From contig CAMGRE010000025.1 of the NCBI GenBank assembly GCA_946061355.1, positions 1 through 17,478 on the forward strand: a stretch of 17,478 nt of DNA, read 5' to 3'. Below are positions 6,788 to 15,082 of the stretch, one piece after another (the stretch's first letter is position 1; the number at the start of each line of letters is the position of its first letter). The notes beneath the pieces were generated by a model that was not told the origin of the DNA, searched no databases, and saw only the letters and a list, made by a program, of their open reading frames with translations. The translations under genes were made by a program, and so were the position numbers. Source of the stretch: an uncultured bacterium. GTDB lineage: Bacteria > Bacillota > Clostridia > Lachnospirales > Lachnospiraceae.

Positions 6788-7708
6788 TCATTTTTTTACA
6801 ATTTCATATCGCGGAAAAAAATATGCCAGGATCGTATAAAAGTTATCTCCTCTCTGTGCCATCAGATTTGCCGTATACTGGCTCATTCCATAACCGTGTC
6901 CAACCCCTTTTACCGTGATCACGACATCCCTTTTCTGTTCCTCTATGGAAAATGAAGACGAGGGCAGAGAAAAAAGTTCCTGTACTTTTTCCCCGGAGAT
7001 CCTTTGATCGTTCCACTGCACCCATTCCACATATCCTGCACTGTCCCGTACAAGCTCTATCTGTGACGGGTTCACCTCTTCCGTCGTTTCCAGGATCGCC
7101 TGCATCTGCCCGCTGAACACAGCCGCCGGAACACTCTGCTCTGTCAGATAATCGTCCGCCATCACATCCTCTTTACATGACACAGATGTCATTTTCCCAT
7201 TTTCTCTTGTGTGCCCGGCACTCAGCGCAAAATACGGCGCTTCCGCAGTGACGCCGTGGTATTGCAGGATCATTCTGTCTGTCTCCCTGACTGCCGCTTC
7301 ACATTTCCTGCGGGTTTTCTCATATTCCCTGCCAAAACGCGCTCTCATCTGAGTGTCGGAGAGTGCGTTTTGTCCTGCCTGCTCATAGGGTATCTCTTTT
7401 GTCTGATTCTGATCCGCGATCATGATCAGCCGGGTGCGTAGCAGCACAGCCTGTGCCTTGTACGCTTCCGGCTCATACGTTTCCGGCATGCATGCAGCAA
7501 GTGCTCCGACCAGATAGTCATCCATAGGAATCCTCTCATACCCGGCTGCGCTTTCCTTCAGCACATCATACCGGCAGACTTCCTTGTCAGATTCCCTGCT
7601 CTCCCGCATACAGAAGATCCGAAGACACACAAAAAGAAGAACCGCAGCGGACAGCGCCATTCGTTGCCCTCTTGCAGTTCTCCTTTTCCATATCCTGATT
7701 CTTCTCAT
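6788..7708 (-). CDS. spoIID: Stage II sporulation protein D (SpoIID), lytic transglycosylase family
   Basis: The product is 306 residues with a single N-terminal membrane helix (about 17-33). The SpoIID domain follows: IPMDDYLVGALAACMPETY (60-78), EAYKAQAVLLRT (81-92), a middle block ending in PYFALSAGHT (158-167), and the C-terminal signature GVGHGYGMSQYTAN (268-281). SpoIID cleaves glycan strands lacking stem peptides during engulfment, working with SpoIIM and SpoIIP at the mother-cell membrane. In B. subtilis the catalytic Glu88 lies in the SEMPA segment; the equivalent here reads ACMPE, with Cys73 at that position and Glu76 three residues later. An in-frame TTG at 7828 would add 40 non-hydrophobic residues and lacks a good ribosome binding site, so ATG 7708 is preferred, though its own site is weak. 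A CATACAAA string at 7741-7734 resembles a sigma-E -10 box without a clear -35. Confidence 0.85.
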   Translation of the reverse strand: MRRIRIWKRRTARGQRMALSAAVLLFVCLRIFCMRESRESDKEVCRYDVLKESAAGYERIPMDDYLVGALAACMPETYEPEAYKAQAVLLRTRLIMIADQNQTKEIPYEQAGQNALSDTQMRARFGREYEKTRRKCEAAVRETDRMILQYHGVTAEAPYFALSAGHTRENGKMTSVSCKEDVMADDYLTEQSVPAAVFSGQMQAILETTEEVNPSQIELVRDSAGYVEWVQWNDQRISGEKVQELFSLPSSSFSIEEQKRDVVITVKGVGHGYGMSQYTANLMAQRGDNFYTILAYFFPRYEIVKK

Positions 7709-7753
7709 AGAACGCCCCGCGTAAAAGATGCTTTTTGTATGATATGCACCTTT

Positions 7754-7808
7754 CCGCCGATGCGTGACTGTCTTTGGCGGTCTGTCATCATGCGACTGTC
7801 TTGCCGCC
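7754..7808. repeat. Tandem imperfect repeat with alternating CCGCC/GGCGG arms
   Basis: In the gap before spoIID, ATGCG-TG-ACTGTCTT (7760-7774) recurs as ATGCG-ACTGTCTT (7790-7802). CCGCC (7754-7758), GGCGG (7776-7780) and CCGCC (7804-7808) can pair in either of two exclusive short hairpins. Nothing else is seen in this 123-base gap except the sigma-E-like -10 string. Confidence 0.5.
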
Positions 7809-7831
7809 TCTAAAAGTGCTGCACGCAAGCC

Positions 7832-8995
7832 CTATTTTGCCAGATCCAGATGCTGGACCGTGCCTGCTGTCCCGTTCTCATACAGGAAGATACCCGTACT
7901 GCGGATCACCGCATTTGTGCGGTTTGTCTGAAGAGAATTCAGAGCAAATTCCGTTGAGCGGTTCTGGAGGCAGATCGCACCAACTCCCTTCTCGGACAGA
8001 TGATACAGTCTGTCTTTCCCGTTCTCATCCTTCGTCCAGATGAGCAGTTTGTCCCAGATCTCATCATTCTCATCAATCCATCCGTTCCCATCGGAATCAT
8101 AATCTGACAGATCCCTAAAGCCGTCACCGGAGCCTGTCCCGAACAGCTCCTTGCCATCATTGATGACGCCGTCACCGTTCTTATCAAGCGCAAGATAGCC
8201 GCTGCCCGCATTCAGATTCGATATACTGTCCAGAATACCGTCTCCGTCAATATCAAACTGAAACTTCTGATCCGACACCTCCGCAATCTCATTGTCAAGA
8301 TTGATCACGAGCGGATCACAGAATTGCGCATTCTGATAAGCGGTCTCATAGGAAAACTGTGTTGTCTCCATGAAGCTCCGGCTCATCGTGAGCTCCAGTC
8401 CGAAACTTAACTCCCGTCCGTCAGCCGTCCGGACCGTCCCCTGTGTCTGGAAAGAAGTGTTCTCCTGTTCCATGTAAGTAGCGGAAACCACTCCCTGCAT
8501 GACAGTCATTTCCGATCCGAAATAGATTGGCGTCATCTTGGGAAGGTCATTCACGTAACTCTGCAAAGCGCTGTCTGCACCCTGCTCTGCTTCTCCTGCA
8601 ACACTGCCCGCCTGATACTCCTCATTCCGTTTCCTGGACGGATAAAAAAGCTGCATCAGATAGCGGATACATTCCTGACGGATCTTATCCAGCGTCTGCA
8701 GGCGTTCTGTGTTGGAAACCTTTGACGTGGCTGCCACGTTTGCAAACCGCTGCCGCAGATTTACAAAGCTGTCCTTCACCCCGTTCTCTCCGGTACTCAG
8801 TTCCTCATCGCCGTCATTTCCCTGCAGAATATCCTTAAAATCTCTGTTTTTTGACTTCTGTGCAGTTCCTGCACTGATTGTCATATTTTGAAAAAAAGTC
8901 ACACTCCTTGTGGCAGAAGCATAGCTTCTGGCGGATTCCATTCCTATACTGCCGGAATCAATTCGCAAAAAATCCCCCGTTTCCCCGGTTGTCAT
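7832..8995 (-). CDS. Uncharacterised EF-hand-type calcium-binding protein
   Basis: The product is 387 residues from the ATG at 8995, which has AGAGG 5 bases upstream. A TTG at 8968 would start the protein at RIDSGSIGMESARSY, the N-terminus I recall from relatives of this family; an ATG at 9019 has no ribosome binding site. There is no signal peptide or membrane helix. The N-terminal half is polar with no recognised domain. The C-terminal half has three Asp-rich loops: DIDGDGILD (about 248-256), DKNGDGVIND (271-280) and DYDSDGNGWIDENDE (299-313), with ELFG between the last two. These resemble EF-hand/dockerin-like calcium loops, in a block shared by hypothetical proteins of Gram-positive and Gram-negative bacteria. 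Function is unknown. It lies just upstream of spoIID on the same strand, and a palindromic hairpin precedes it. Confidence 0.72.
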   Translation of the reverse strand: MTTGETGDFLRIDSGSIGMESARSYASATRSVTFFQNMTISAGTAQKSKNRDFKDILQGNDGDEELSTGENGVKDSFVNLRQRFANVAATSKVSNTERLQTLDKIRQECIRYLMQLFYPSRKRNEEYQAGSVAGEAEQGADSALQSYVNDLPKMTPIYFGSEMTVMQGVVSATYMEQENTSFQTQGTVRTADGRELSFGLELTMSRSFMETTQFSYETAYQNAQFCDPLVINLDNEIAEVSDQKFQFDIDGDGILDSISNLNAGSGYLALDKNGDGVINDGKELFGTGSGDGFRDLSDYDSDGNGWIDENDEIWDKLLIWTKDENGKDRLYHLSEKGVGAICLQNRSTEFALNSLQTNRTNAVIRSTGIFLYENGTAGTVQHLDLAK

Positions 8996-9036
8996 CCAAG
9001 CCTCTGCCCTACAGACCATCCGTTGTCACAGACATT

Positions 9037-9082
9037 GAAAATGGTATCAAGGGACGACGTCCTGTCGTCACAATGATACCAT
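9037..9082 (-). terminator. Palindromic hairpin, possible terminator of the hydratase gene
   Basis: ATGGTATCA (9041-9049) pairs with TGATACCAT (9074-9082). Inside it GACGAC (9053-9058) pairs with GTCGTC (9064-9069), separated by a small internal loop. On the minus strand the outer stem is followed by TTTTC, a modest tail. It lies about 100 bases after the hydratase stop and just before the EF-hand gene. The rest of this 9083-9184 gap is AT-rich near 9141-9150 but holds no promoter I can defend. Confidence 0.5.
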
Positions 9083-9184
9083 CCATGGTTCGCCGGTTAT
9101 GTTAGATTCAGAATGCAATGCTGCGCGCTGCCTGACTCTGTATTATATATATCGGCGAGTATGCCAAAAACCTTAGTGATCTTT

Positions 9185-11488
9185 TTACACTCTGTTATAG
9201 TTGATCAGGCATCCCTTGAGGATGATCTGTCTCTCCTCCGCCGTCATCTCGGAAAGATGCAGCGTAAACTCTTTCAGTCCGTCTTTCTTCACGACATATG
9301 CCGTAACCTCCGTTGCCGCATTCTCCACAGCCTGTCTGATCTTCGGGATATACAGATAATCCAGATTCCCAAAAGGAAGTTCGCCCGCATCGATCAGGAA
9401 CGGAAGCATGCCCCAGTTCATAAGATTCGAGCGGTAACGCTTCGTTGCATACTCATTGGCAATATTCGCCCAACCTCCGAGCACCTTCTGACAGGATGCT
9501 GCCTGCTCTCTTGCAGAGCCGTCTCCCGGCTTCACTGCAAAGATCGTGGAGCCAAAACCGATCTCCGATACCGGATATTCCGCAAAGGCCTTTTCCGGGA
9601 ATGCATTGCCGATCGATGCCAGTACCTCACGAAGCTCCGGGAACTGTTCAACCGGATCCTCGCCTGCTTCGACCGCCTTCTGCGCTTTCTGGATCTCCTT
9701 CGCCCTTCCCACATACATGGGATCCTTTCTTGACAGCGTAAACTCTGCCAGTCCGAGCGGATTGGAGCGATAGGAGGAGGTTTCCCCGGACGGAATCAAC
9801 TCATCCGTGGTGGTGACCGGATCATGGATCTCGGATACAACCTTCAGCACGAGATCCTCCGGCAGAGGACTCATAGCCGGCCAGTCCTTGATATTGGGAC
9901 CAAGCTGGATCGGCACGCTCGGATCTGCCACTCCCTTGGAGTCGAAGACTCTGTTCTCATATATCTTTGCATCGAAATGATATGCGTAGCTGTTCAGTTC
10001 GCCGGTAAACGCCGTTGCCGGTGTCAGGATACCCTTATTGGCAGCAGTCGCCGCGATCGATCTGGCATCCATCAGTGCAACAGATGCAATCTGTCCGCTC
10101 TGAAGCTTGGATCCTTCTCTGTTCGGGAAGTTTCTGGTGGAATGTCTGATACTGAACGCATTGTTCGACGGCGTATCACCCGCACCGAAGCACGGTCCGC
10201 AGAAAGCAGTCTTTAAGACTGCACCTGTCTCAAGGAGCGCTGCTGCACAGCCGTTTTTGATCAATTCCATATAGATCGGCATGGAAGCGGGATACACGCT
10301 CAGCGTAAACGCATCTGCACCGATAAACTGACCCTTCAGAATATCTGCCGCCGCACAGATATTTTCAAATCCGCCGCCTGCACAGCCTGCAATGATGCCC
10401 TGATCCACCAGGAATTTTCCGTCTTTTACCTTATCCTGCAGAGAATAATCCACTGCACCGTCAAGGCTGACAAGCGCTCTCTTCTCCACATCCGCAAGCA
10501 CATCCTTCAGATTGTGATTGACCTCATCGATCGTATACGTATTGCTCGGATGGAACGGCATGGCGATCATCGGCTCCACTGTACTTAAGTCCACCGTAAC
10601 CACGCCGTCATAATATGCCACCTGTCCGGGATTCAACTCCTTATAATCCTGCTTTCTTCCATGGATCTCATAGAATTCCTCGATCTTTTCATCCGTTGTC
10701 CAGATGGATGATAAGCAGGTCGTCTCCGTCGTCATCACATCCACGCCGATACGGAAATCAGCACTCAGATTCTTTACGCCGGGACCTACGAACTCCATAA
10801 CCTTATTGTTGACATAGCCGTTTGCAAATACCGCACCGATGATCGCAAGCGCCACATCCTGCGGACCTACACCTTTCTTCGGTTCTCCCGTCATATAGAC
10901 AGCCACAACACCCGGCATATTGATGTCATACGTCTGATTCAGTAACTGTTTCACAAGTTCCGGACCGCCTTCGCCCATCGCCATCGTTCCCAACGCACCG
11001 TAACGGGTGTGGCTGTCGGATCCGAGGATCATCTTACCTCCGCCTGACAGCATCTCCCTTGCGAACTGATGAATGACCGCCTGATGAGGAGGCACATAGA
11101 TCCCGCCATATTTCTTGGCGCAGGAGAGACCGAACATGTGGTCATCCTCATTGATCGTCCCGCCGACCGCACACAGCGAATTATGGCAGTTTGTAAGCAC
11201 ATACGGCATGGGAAATTTCTCGAGTCCCGAAGCTCTTGCCGTCTGTATGATCCCCACGAAAGTGATATCATGGGAAGTCAGCTTATCAAAGCGTATTTTT
11301 AATTTGTCCATATTATCTGAGGTATTGTGCTCTGCAAGAATGCGATATGCCATCGTTTCCCGCTTTGCTTCCTCTTTTGTGACGGATTTTCCGGTCAGGC
11401 TTTCCACTTCCGCATGTGCCTGTGCGGTATCCTCCACAATCCTCTCGCCGCCGATCAGATATGCGCCGCCCTGTGATAATGTAATCAT
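9185..11488 (-). CDS. Aconitase-family hydratase (aconitate hydratase)
   Basis: The 767-residue protein has the aconitase layout: a large N-terminal iron-sulphur catalytic part and a C-terminal swivelling domain (about 590-767). The 4Fe-4S ligands are recognisable as Cys369 in GCAGGGFEN and Cys430/Cys433 in CGPC. GSDSHTRYG (156-164) and the arginine-containing STRNFPNREGS block (450-460) belong to the active site. In the C-terminal domain IGFGSTIFAV and GGWANIANEYATKRYRSN are visible. Aconitases interconvert citrate and isocitrate in the cytosol. This clostridial branch is often labelled only 'hydratase', and no citrate synthase or isocitrate dehydrogenase is in view to confirm the substrate. 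The ATG at 11488 has AGGAGGG 7 bases upstream (11502-11496). An upstream GTG (11506) would overlap that site and is rejected. It follows glgP behind a terminator hairpin. Confidence 0.88.
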   Translation of the reverse strand: MITLSQGGAYLIGGERIVEDTAQAHAEVESLTGKSVTKEEAKRETMAYRILAEHNTSDNMDKLKIRFDKLTSHDITFVGIIQTARASGLEKFPMPYVLTNCHNSLCAVGGTINEDDHMFGLSCAKKYGGIYVPPHQAVIHQFAREMLSGGGKMILGSDSHTRYGALGTMAMGEGGPELVKQLLNQTYDINMPGVVAVYMTGEPKKGVGPQDVALAIIGAVFANGYVNNKVMEFVGPGVKNLSADFRIGVDVMTTETTCLSSIWTTDEKIEEFYEIHGRKQDYKELNPGQVAYYDGVVTVDLSTVEPMIAMPFHPSNTYTIDEVNHNLKDVLADVEKRALVSLDGAVDYSLQDKVKDGKFLVDQGIIAGCAGGGFENICAAADILKGQFIGADAFTLSVYPASMPIYMELIKNGCAAALLETGAVLKTAFCGPCFGAGDTPSNNAFSIRHSTRNFPNREGSKLQSGQIASVALMDARSIAATAANKGILTPATAFTGELNSYAYHFDAKIYENRVFDSKGVADPSVPIQLGPNIKDWPAMSPLPEDLVLKVVSEIHDPVTTTDELIPSGETSSYRSNPLGLAEFTLSRKDPMYVGRAKEIQKAQKAVEAGEDPVEQFPELREVLASIGNAFPEKAFAEYPVSEIGFGSTIFAVKPGDGSAREQAASCQKVLGGWANIANEYATKRYRSNLMNWGMLPFLIDAGELPFGNLDYLYIPKIRQAVENAATEVTAYVVKKDGLKEFTLHLSEMTAEERQIILKGCLINYNRV

Positions 11489-11517
11489 TCGTTTTCCCTC
11501 CTGCACATTACATTCAT

Positions 11518-11549
11518 AAAATGCAGAGAGACACTGGTGCCTCTCTGCA
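11518..11549 (-). terminator. Intrinsic terminator after glgP
   Basis: On the minus strand TGCAGAGAG (11549-11541) pairs with CTCTCTGCA (11530-11522), followed by TTTT (11521-11518). It lies 20 bases past the glgP stop and 30 bases before the hydratase start, leaving no visible room for a separate hydratase promoter downstream of it. Confidence 0.75.
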
Positions 11550-11569
11550 CAAAGAATCCTTTACACTGC

Positions 11570-14038
11570 TTATAATACTACCTTGTCTAACTTCCAGATG
11601 TCATCCACATACTCCTGGATGGTACGGTCGGATGTGAACTTGCCGGAGCATGCCACATTCAGAATAGCGCTCTTTGCCCAGCCTGACTCATCACGGTATG
11701 CCGCTTCCACCTGTTTCTGCGCTTCCGCGTAGGAACGGAAGTCTTTCAGAATGAAATAAGTATCCGCCTTGGCAGTACATCTGGTATTCAACAGAGAATT
11801 GTACAGATCTCTGAACAGCTCCGGATTGTCCGGTGAAAACGTGCCGTTGATGAGCTGCATCAGCACTCTTCGCACATCGGGATCGTTGTTGAAGATCTCT
11901 GTGGGATCATAACCGCCGTAATTCTCATAGTGGATGACTTCATCAGAACTGAGGCCGAAAATGAAAGCATTTTCCTCGCCGACCTCCTCAACGATCTCCA
12001 CGTTCGCTCCATCCATCGTACCCAGTGTCAGTGCTCCGTTCAGCATAAACTTCATGTTACCCGTTCCGGATGCCTCCTTGCTGGCTGTTGAAATCTGCTC
12101 TGACACATCTGCAGCCGCAAAAATCCACTCTGCATTGGATACACGGTAGTTTTCGATAAAGATCACTTTCAATTTTCCGCCGATCGCGGGATCGTTGTTG
12201 ATCACATCAGCCACTGAGTTGATCAATTTGATTGTAAGTTTGGCATTCTTGTAGCCTGCTGCAGCCTTTGCCCCGAAAATAAACGTTCTGGGATAGAAAT
12301 CCATCGTCGGATTGTCTTTCAGCTGATTGTAGAGATGCATCACATGAAGGATATTTAACAGCTGCCTCTTATACTCATGAAGTCTCTTTACCTGAACATC
12401 AAAAATCGAACGGGGATCGACATCCACTCCATTATGCTCCTTGATGTAAGCAGCGAGACGCACTTTATTGCGGTACTTGATATTCATAAATTCATGCTGA
12501 GCCTTCTTGTCGTCGGCATACAGCGCCAGCTTGTGGATTTGGGGCAGATCGGTGATCCAGTCATCGCCCACCTTGTCTGTCACCCACTGGGCTAACAGCG
12601 GATTGCCGTGGAGCAGGAATCTTCTCTGGGTGATACCGTTTGTCTTATTGTTAAATTTCTCCGGCATCATCTGATAGAAATCTTTCAGTTCCTGATTCTT
12701 TAAGATCTCCGTGTGAAGTCTCGCCACACCGTTCACAGAGAATCCGGCTACAATGGCAAGATGCGCCATCTTAACCTGTCCGTCGTAGATGATCGCCATT
12801 TTGCGGACCTTCTCCTGATCACCGGGATATCTGCGCTGAACCTCCTCGAGAAATCTCCTGTTGATCTCCTCAATGATCTGATAGATTCTGGGAAGCAGTC
12901 TGGAGAACAGCTCGATCGGCCACTTCTCCAATGCCTCTGCCATGATCGTATGATTCGTGTAAGCACAGGTCTTGGTCGTGACATCCCACGCCTCGTCCCA
13001 TGTAAGGTAATACTCATCCATCAGGATACGCATCAGCTCCGCAATCGCCACAGTCGGATGCGTGTCATTGAGCTGGAACACCACTTTCTCATAGAATTTT
13101 CTGACATCTGAATGATTCTTCATATACTTGGCTACCGCTTCCTGAACAGATGCCGAAATGAAGAAATACTGTTGCTTTAACCTGAGCTCTTTGCCGGCAT
13201 AATGATTGTCGTTCGGATAAAGGACCTCAACGATGTTTCTTGCCAGATTTTCCTGCTCGACCGCTTTCTGATAATCGCCCTTATCAAAGGAATCCAGATG
13301 GAAGCATTCCACCGGCTGTGCATCCCAGATACGGAGCGTATTCACAATGCCGTTTCCATAACCGACAATAGGCATATCATAGGGAACCGCCTGAACCGAC
13401 TGATACCCCTCCTGCACAAAATGCTGTCTGCCGTTCTCGTCTGTCTTTACATTCACATAGCCGCCGAATTTCACAATCTTGGAGTACTCCGGACGGCGCA
13501 GTTCGAACGGATTGCCGTCTGCAAGCCAGTTGTCAGGCACTTCCACCTGGTAGCCATTACGGATCTCCTGCTTGAACATACCGTAGCGGTAACGAATGCC
13601 GCAGCCGTATGCCGCATACCCAAGCGTGGCAAGGGAATCTAAGAAGCAGGCTGCCAGTCTGCCCAGACCGCCGTTGCCCAGCGCGGCATCCGGCTCCTGA
13701 TCCTCGATCACATTCAGATCCACACCCAGCTCTTCAAGCGCTTTCCCGATCTGCTTGTAAGCCTTCAGATTTATCATGTTGTTGCCAAGCGCACGACCCA
13801 TCAGAAATTCCATGGACATATAATATACAATCTTGACATCTCTTTTTTCATATTCTTTCTGTGTGTCCATCCAGTTATTGACGATGGTGTCTTTCACAGC
13901 ATAGGAGACAGCCTGAAAAATCTGCTGGGGCGTTGCCTCCTCCAATGTTTTGCGGTAAAGCGTCTTGATATTATAGAGCACACTTCGTTTAAAAAGCTCT
14001 TTGTCAAATGCAAGTTTCGGAACCTGTTTTTTTATCAT
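11570..14038 (-). CDS. glgP: Glycogen/starch/alpha-glucan phosphorylase
   Basis: The full-length 822-residue GT35 enzyme releases glucose 1-phosphate from alpha-1,4-glucan chains in the cytosol using pyridoxal phosphate. Visible blocks are YYMSMEFLMGR (72-82), the GNGGLGRLAACFLDS loop (121-135), QLNDTHPTVAI (322-332), TNHT (361-364), VKRLHEYKRQ (550-559) and the cofactor site EASGTGNMKF (655-664), with Lys663 as the expected Schiff-base lysine, followed by GTMDGANVEI. The sequence is colinear with the family and shows no break. The ATG at 14038 follows AAGGAGG with a spacing of 8. A sigma-A-like promoter overlaps the tail of the upstream terminator, and a terminator follows, so it is probably a single-gene unit. 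No other glycogen gene is in the window. The alpha-glucan type (glycogen or maltodextrin) cannot be separated by sequence alone. Confidence 0.95.
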   Translation of the reverse strand: MIKKQVPKLAFDKELFKRSVLYNIKTLYRKTLEEATPQQIFQAVSYAVKDTIVNNWMDTQKEYEKRDVKIVYYMSMEFLMGRALGNNMINLKAYKQIGKALEELGVDLNVIEDQEPDAALGNGGLGRLAACFLDSLATLGYAAYGCGIRYRYGMFKQEIRNGYQVEVPDNWLADGNPFELRRPEYSKIVKFGGYVNVKTDENGRQHFVQEGYQSVQAVPYDMPIVGYGNGIVNTLRIWDAQPVECFHLDSFDKGDYQKAVEQENLARNIVEVLYPNDNHYAGKELRLKQQYFFISASVQEAVAKYMKNHSDVRKFYEKVVFQLNDTHPTVAIAELMRILMDEYYLTWDEAWDVTTKTCAYTNHTIMAEALEKWPIELFSRLLPRIYQIIEEINRRFLEEVQRRYPGDQEKVRKMAIIYDGQVKMAHLAIVAGFSVNGVARLHTEILKNQELKDFYQMMPEKFNNKTNGITQRRFLLHGNPLLAQWVTDKVGDDWITDLPQIHKLALYADDKKAQHEFMNIKYRNKVRLAAYIKEHNGVDVDPRSIFDVQVKRLHEYKRQLLNILHVMHLYNQLKDNPTMDFYPRTFIFGAKAAAGYKNAKLTIKLINSVADVINNDPAIGGKLKVIFIENYRVSNAEWIFAAADVSEQISTASKEASGTGNMKFMLNGALTLGTMDGANVEIVEEVGEENAFIFGLSSDEVIHYENYGGYDPTEIFNNDPDVRRVLMQLINGTFSPDNPELFRDLYNSLLNTRCTAKADTYFILKDFRSYAEAQKQVEAAYRDESGWAKSAILNVACSGKFTSDRTIQEYVDDIWKLDKVVL

Positions 14039-14070
14039 AACTATCTCCTCCTTACAAATCTAATAGTACC

Positions 14071-14098
14071 ATCATATCATTTTTCCTAAAAAAGTAAA
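14071..14098 (-). promoter_or_regulatory. Sigma-A-like promoter of glgP
   Basis: On the minus strand TTTACT (14098-14093, four of six) is followed after 16 bases by TATGAT (14076-14071, five of six), about 32 bases before the glgP start. The -35 box lies within the T-rich tail of the preceding terminator. Confidence 0.55.
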
Positions 14099-14125
14099 AG
14101 GAAATCTGGAATCAGATTTCCTTTT
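14090..14125 (-). terminator. Intrinsic terminator after the BASS transporter gene
   Basis: AAAAGGAAATCTG (14096-14108) and CAGATTTCCTTTT (14113-14125) form a perfect 13-bp stem with a 4-base loop. On the minus strand the tail is TTTTACTTTTTT. It closes the ileS-transporter unit 13 bases after the transporter stop. Confidence 0.9.
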
Positions 14126-14137
14126 CTTACAAATTTT

Positions 14138-15082
14138 TTACTTTTTCTCCCTGTTCCAGTTCGCGTAAACGTTTGCCAGAATCGCGCCGGAAATATTATG
14201 CCATACGGAGAAAATTGCCCCCGGAACAGTTGCCATTGCCAGATCAGGGAAAGAAGTAGCAGCAAGACTGGTGGCAAGTCCGGAATTCTGCATACCGATC
14301 TCGATGGAGAGCGCCTTCGTCTTCTCCGGGTTTAACTTCAACAGTCTGCCCAGTCCGAAACCTCCCGCATATCCCAACAGATTGTGCAGAATCACTACGA
14401 CAAATACGATCGCTCCTGTCGTCAGAATCTTCTCGGAGTTAGCGGAAACAACCGCTGCAACAATCATCACGATCGCAGTTACGGAAATCAGCGGCAGCAC
14501 TTTAACACATTTCTGTGTGAATTTTTCAAAAAACTTATTAATCACAAAACCGAGACCGATCGGAAGGATCACAACCTTAATAATGGAGAGGAACATACTC
14601 ACCATGTCCACGGTAACTGTAGTGCGTAACAGCAGATAAGTAACCGCAGGTGTGACAAAAGGCGCCAGCAGCGTATTGACGCTGGTCATGCCGACAGAGA
14701 GCGCCACATCACCTTTGGACAAAAAGGTCATGACATTGGAAGAAGTTCCGCCGGGGCATGTTCCTACCAGAATCACACCGGCCAGCAGACCTGCCTCCAG
14801 TCCAAATGCCTTGCCAAGCAGAAATGCCAGCAGAGGCATCACCGTAAACTGTGCGATACAACCGATCAGCACGTCCTTGGGACGTTTGAAAACAACCGCA
14901 AAATCGGACAGCTTGAGCGTAAGTCCCATTCCAAACATAACTACCATCAGCAGATAATTCACCCAGGATGTCTTGATCCAGTTGAGTGATGTCGGCACAA
15001 ACAATGCCAACGCTGCGATCGCCAGAACGATCACTGCCATATATTTTCCAACAAAGTCGCTTATCTTCTCCAATACTTTCAT
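14138..15082 (-). CDS. Bile acid:sodium symporter family transporter (BASS/SBF)
   Basis: The 314-residue integral membrane protein has about nine to ten hydrophobic helices. Residues lining both sodium sites of the bacterial ASBT structures appear conserved: Gln78 in CIAQF, Ser114 and Asn115 in CPGGTSSNVMTFLSKGD (109-125), Thr133 in GMTSVNTLLAP, and Glu261 and Gln265 in EIGMQNSGLA (261-270). A sodium-driven uptake mechanism is therefore likely. Family members carry bile acids, pantoate, keto acids or other organic anions; the sequence does not decide which. The ATG at 15082 follows GGGAG with a spacing of 7. The ileS stop is only 12 bases upstream, so it is transcribed with ileS, and a perfect terminator stem follows. 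Family confidence is high, substrate unknown. Confidence 0.9.
   Translation of the reverse strand: MKVLEKISDFVGKYMAVIVLAIAALALFVPTSLNWIKTSWVNYLLMVVMFGMGLTLKLSDFAVVFKRPKDVLIGCIAQFTVMPLLAFLLGKAFGLEAGLLAGVILVGTCPGGTSSNVMTFLSKGDVALSVGMTSVNTLLAPFVTPAVTYLLLRTTVTVDMVSMFLSIIKVVILPIGLGFVINKFFEKFTQKCVKVLPLISVTAIVMIVAAVVSANSEKILTTGAIVFVVVILHNLLGYAGGFGLGRLLKLNPEKTKALSIEIGMQNSGLATSLAATSFPDLAMATVPGAIFSVWHNISGAILANVYANWNREKK

Noticed and set aside
7734..7763. Sigma-E promoter for spoIID
   Set aside because: CATACAAA at 7741-7734 fits a sigma-E -10 box, but the only -35-like string (GCATCGG) is a poor match at a slightly long spacing, so I do not list it as a promoter.
7709..7828. N-terminal extension of SpoIID from a TTG at 7828
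   Set aside because: It adds 40 polar residues before the membrane helix, without a good ribosome binding site, and runs through a repeat-rich spacer.
9041..9082. Attachment site or mobile element end
   Set aside because: The palindrome has no flanking integrase, transposase or target duplication; a terminator or leader structure is simpler.
9142..9167. TATAAT at 9147-9142 with TTGGCA at 9167-9162 (minus strand)
   Set aside because: The -10 box is perfect but the spacer is only 14 bases, too short for a sigma-A promoter, and the alternative 17-base -35 (TTTTTG) matches poorly. It may still be an AT-rich promoter for the EF-hand gene.
9113..9733. A 206-codon open frame on the plus strand
   Set aside because: It runs antisense to the C-terminal domain of the hydratase and has no domain or convincing start.
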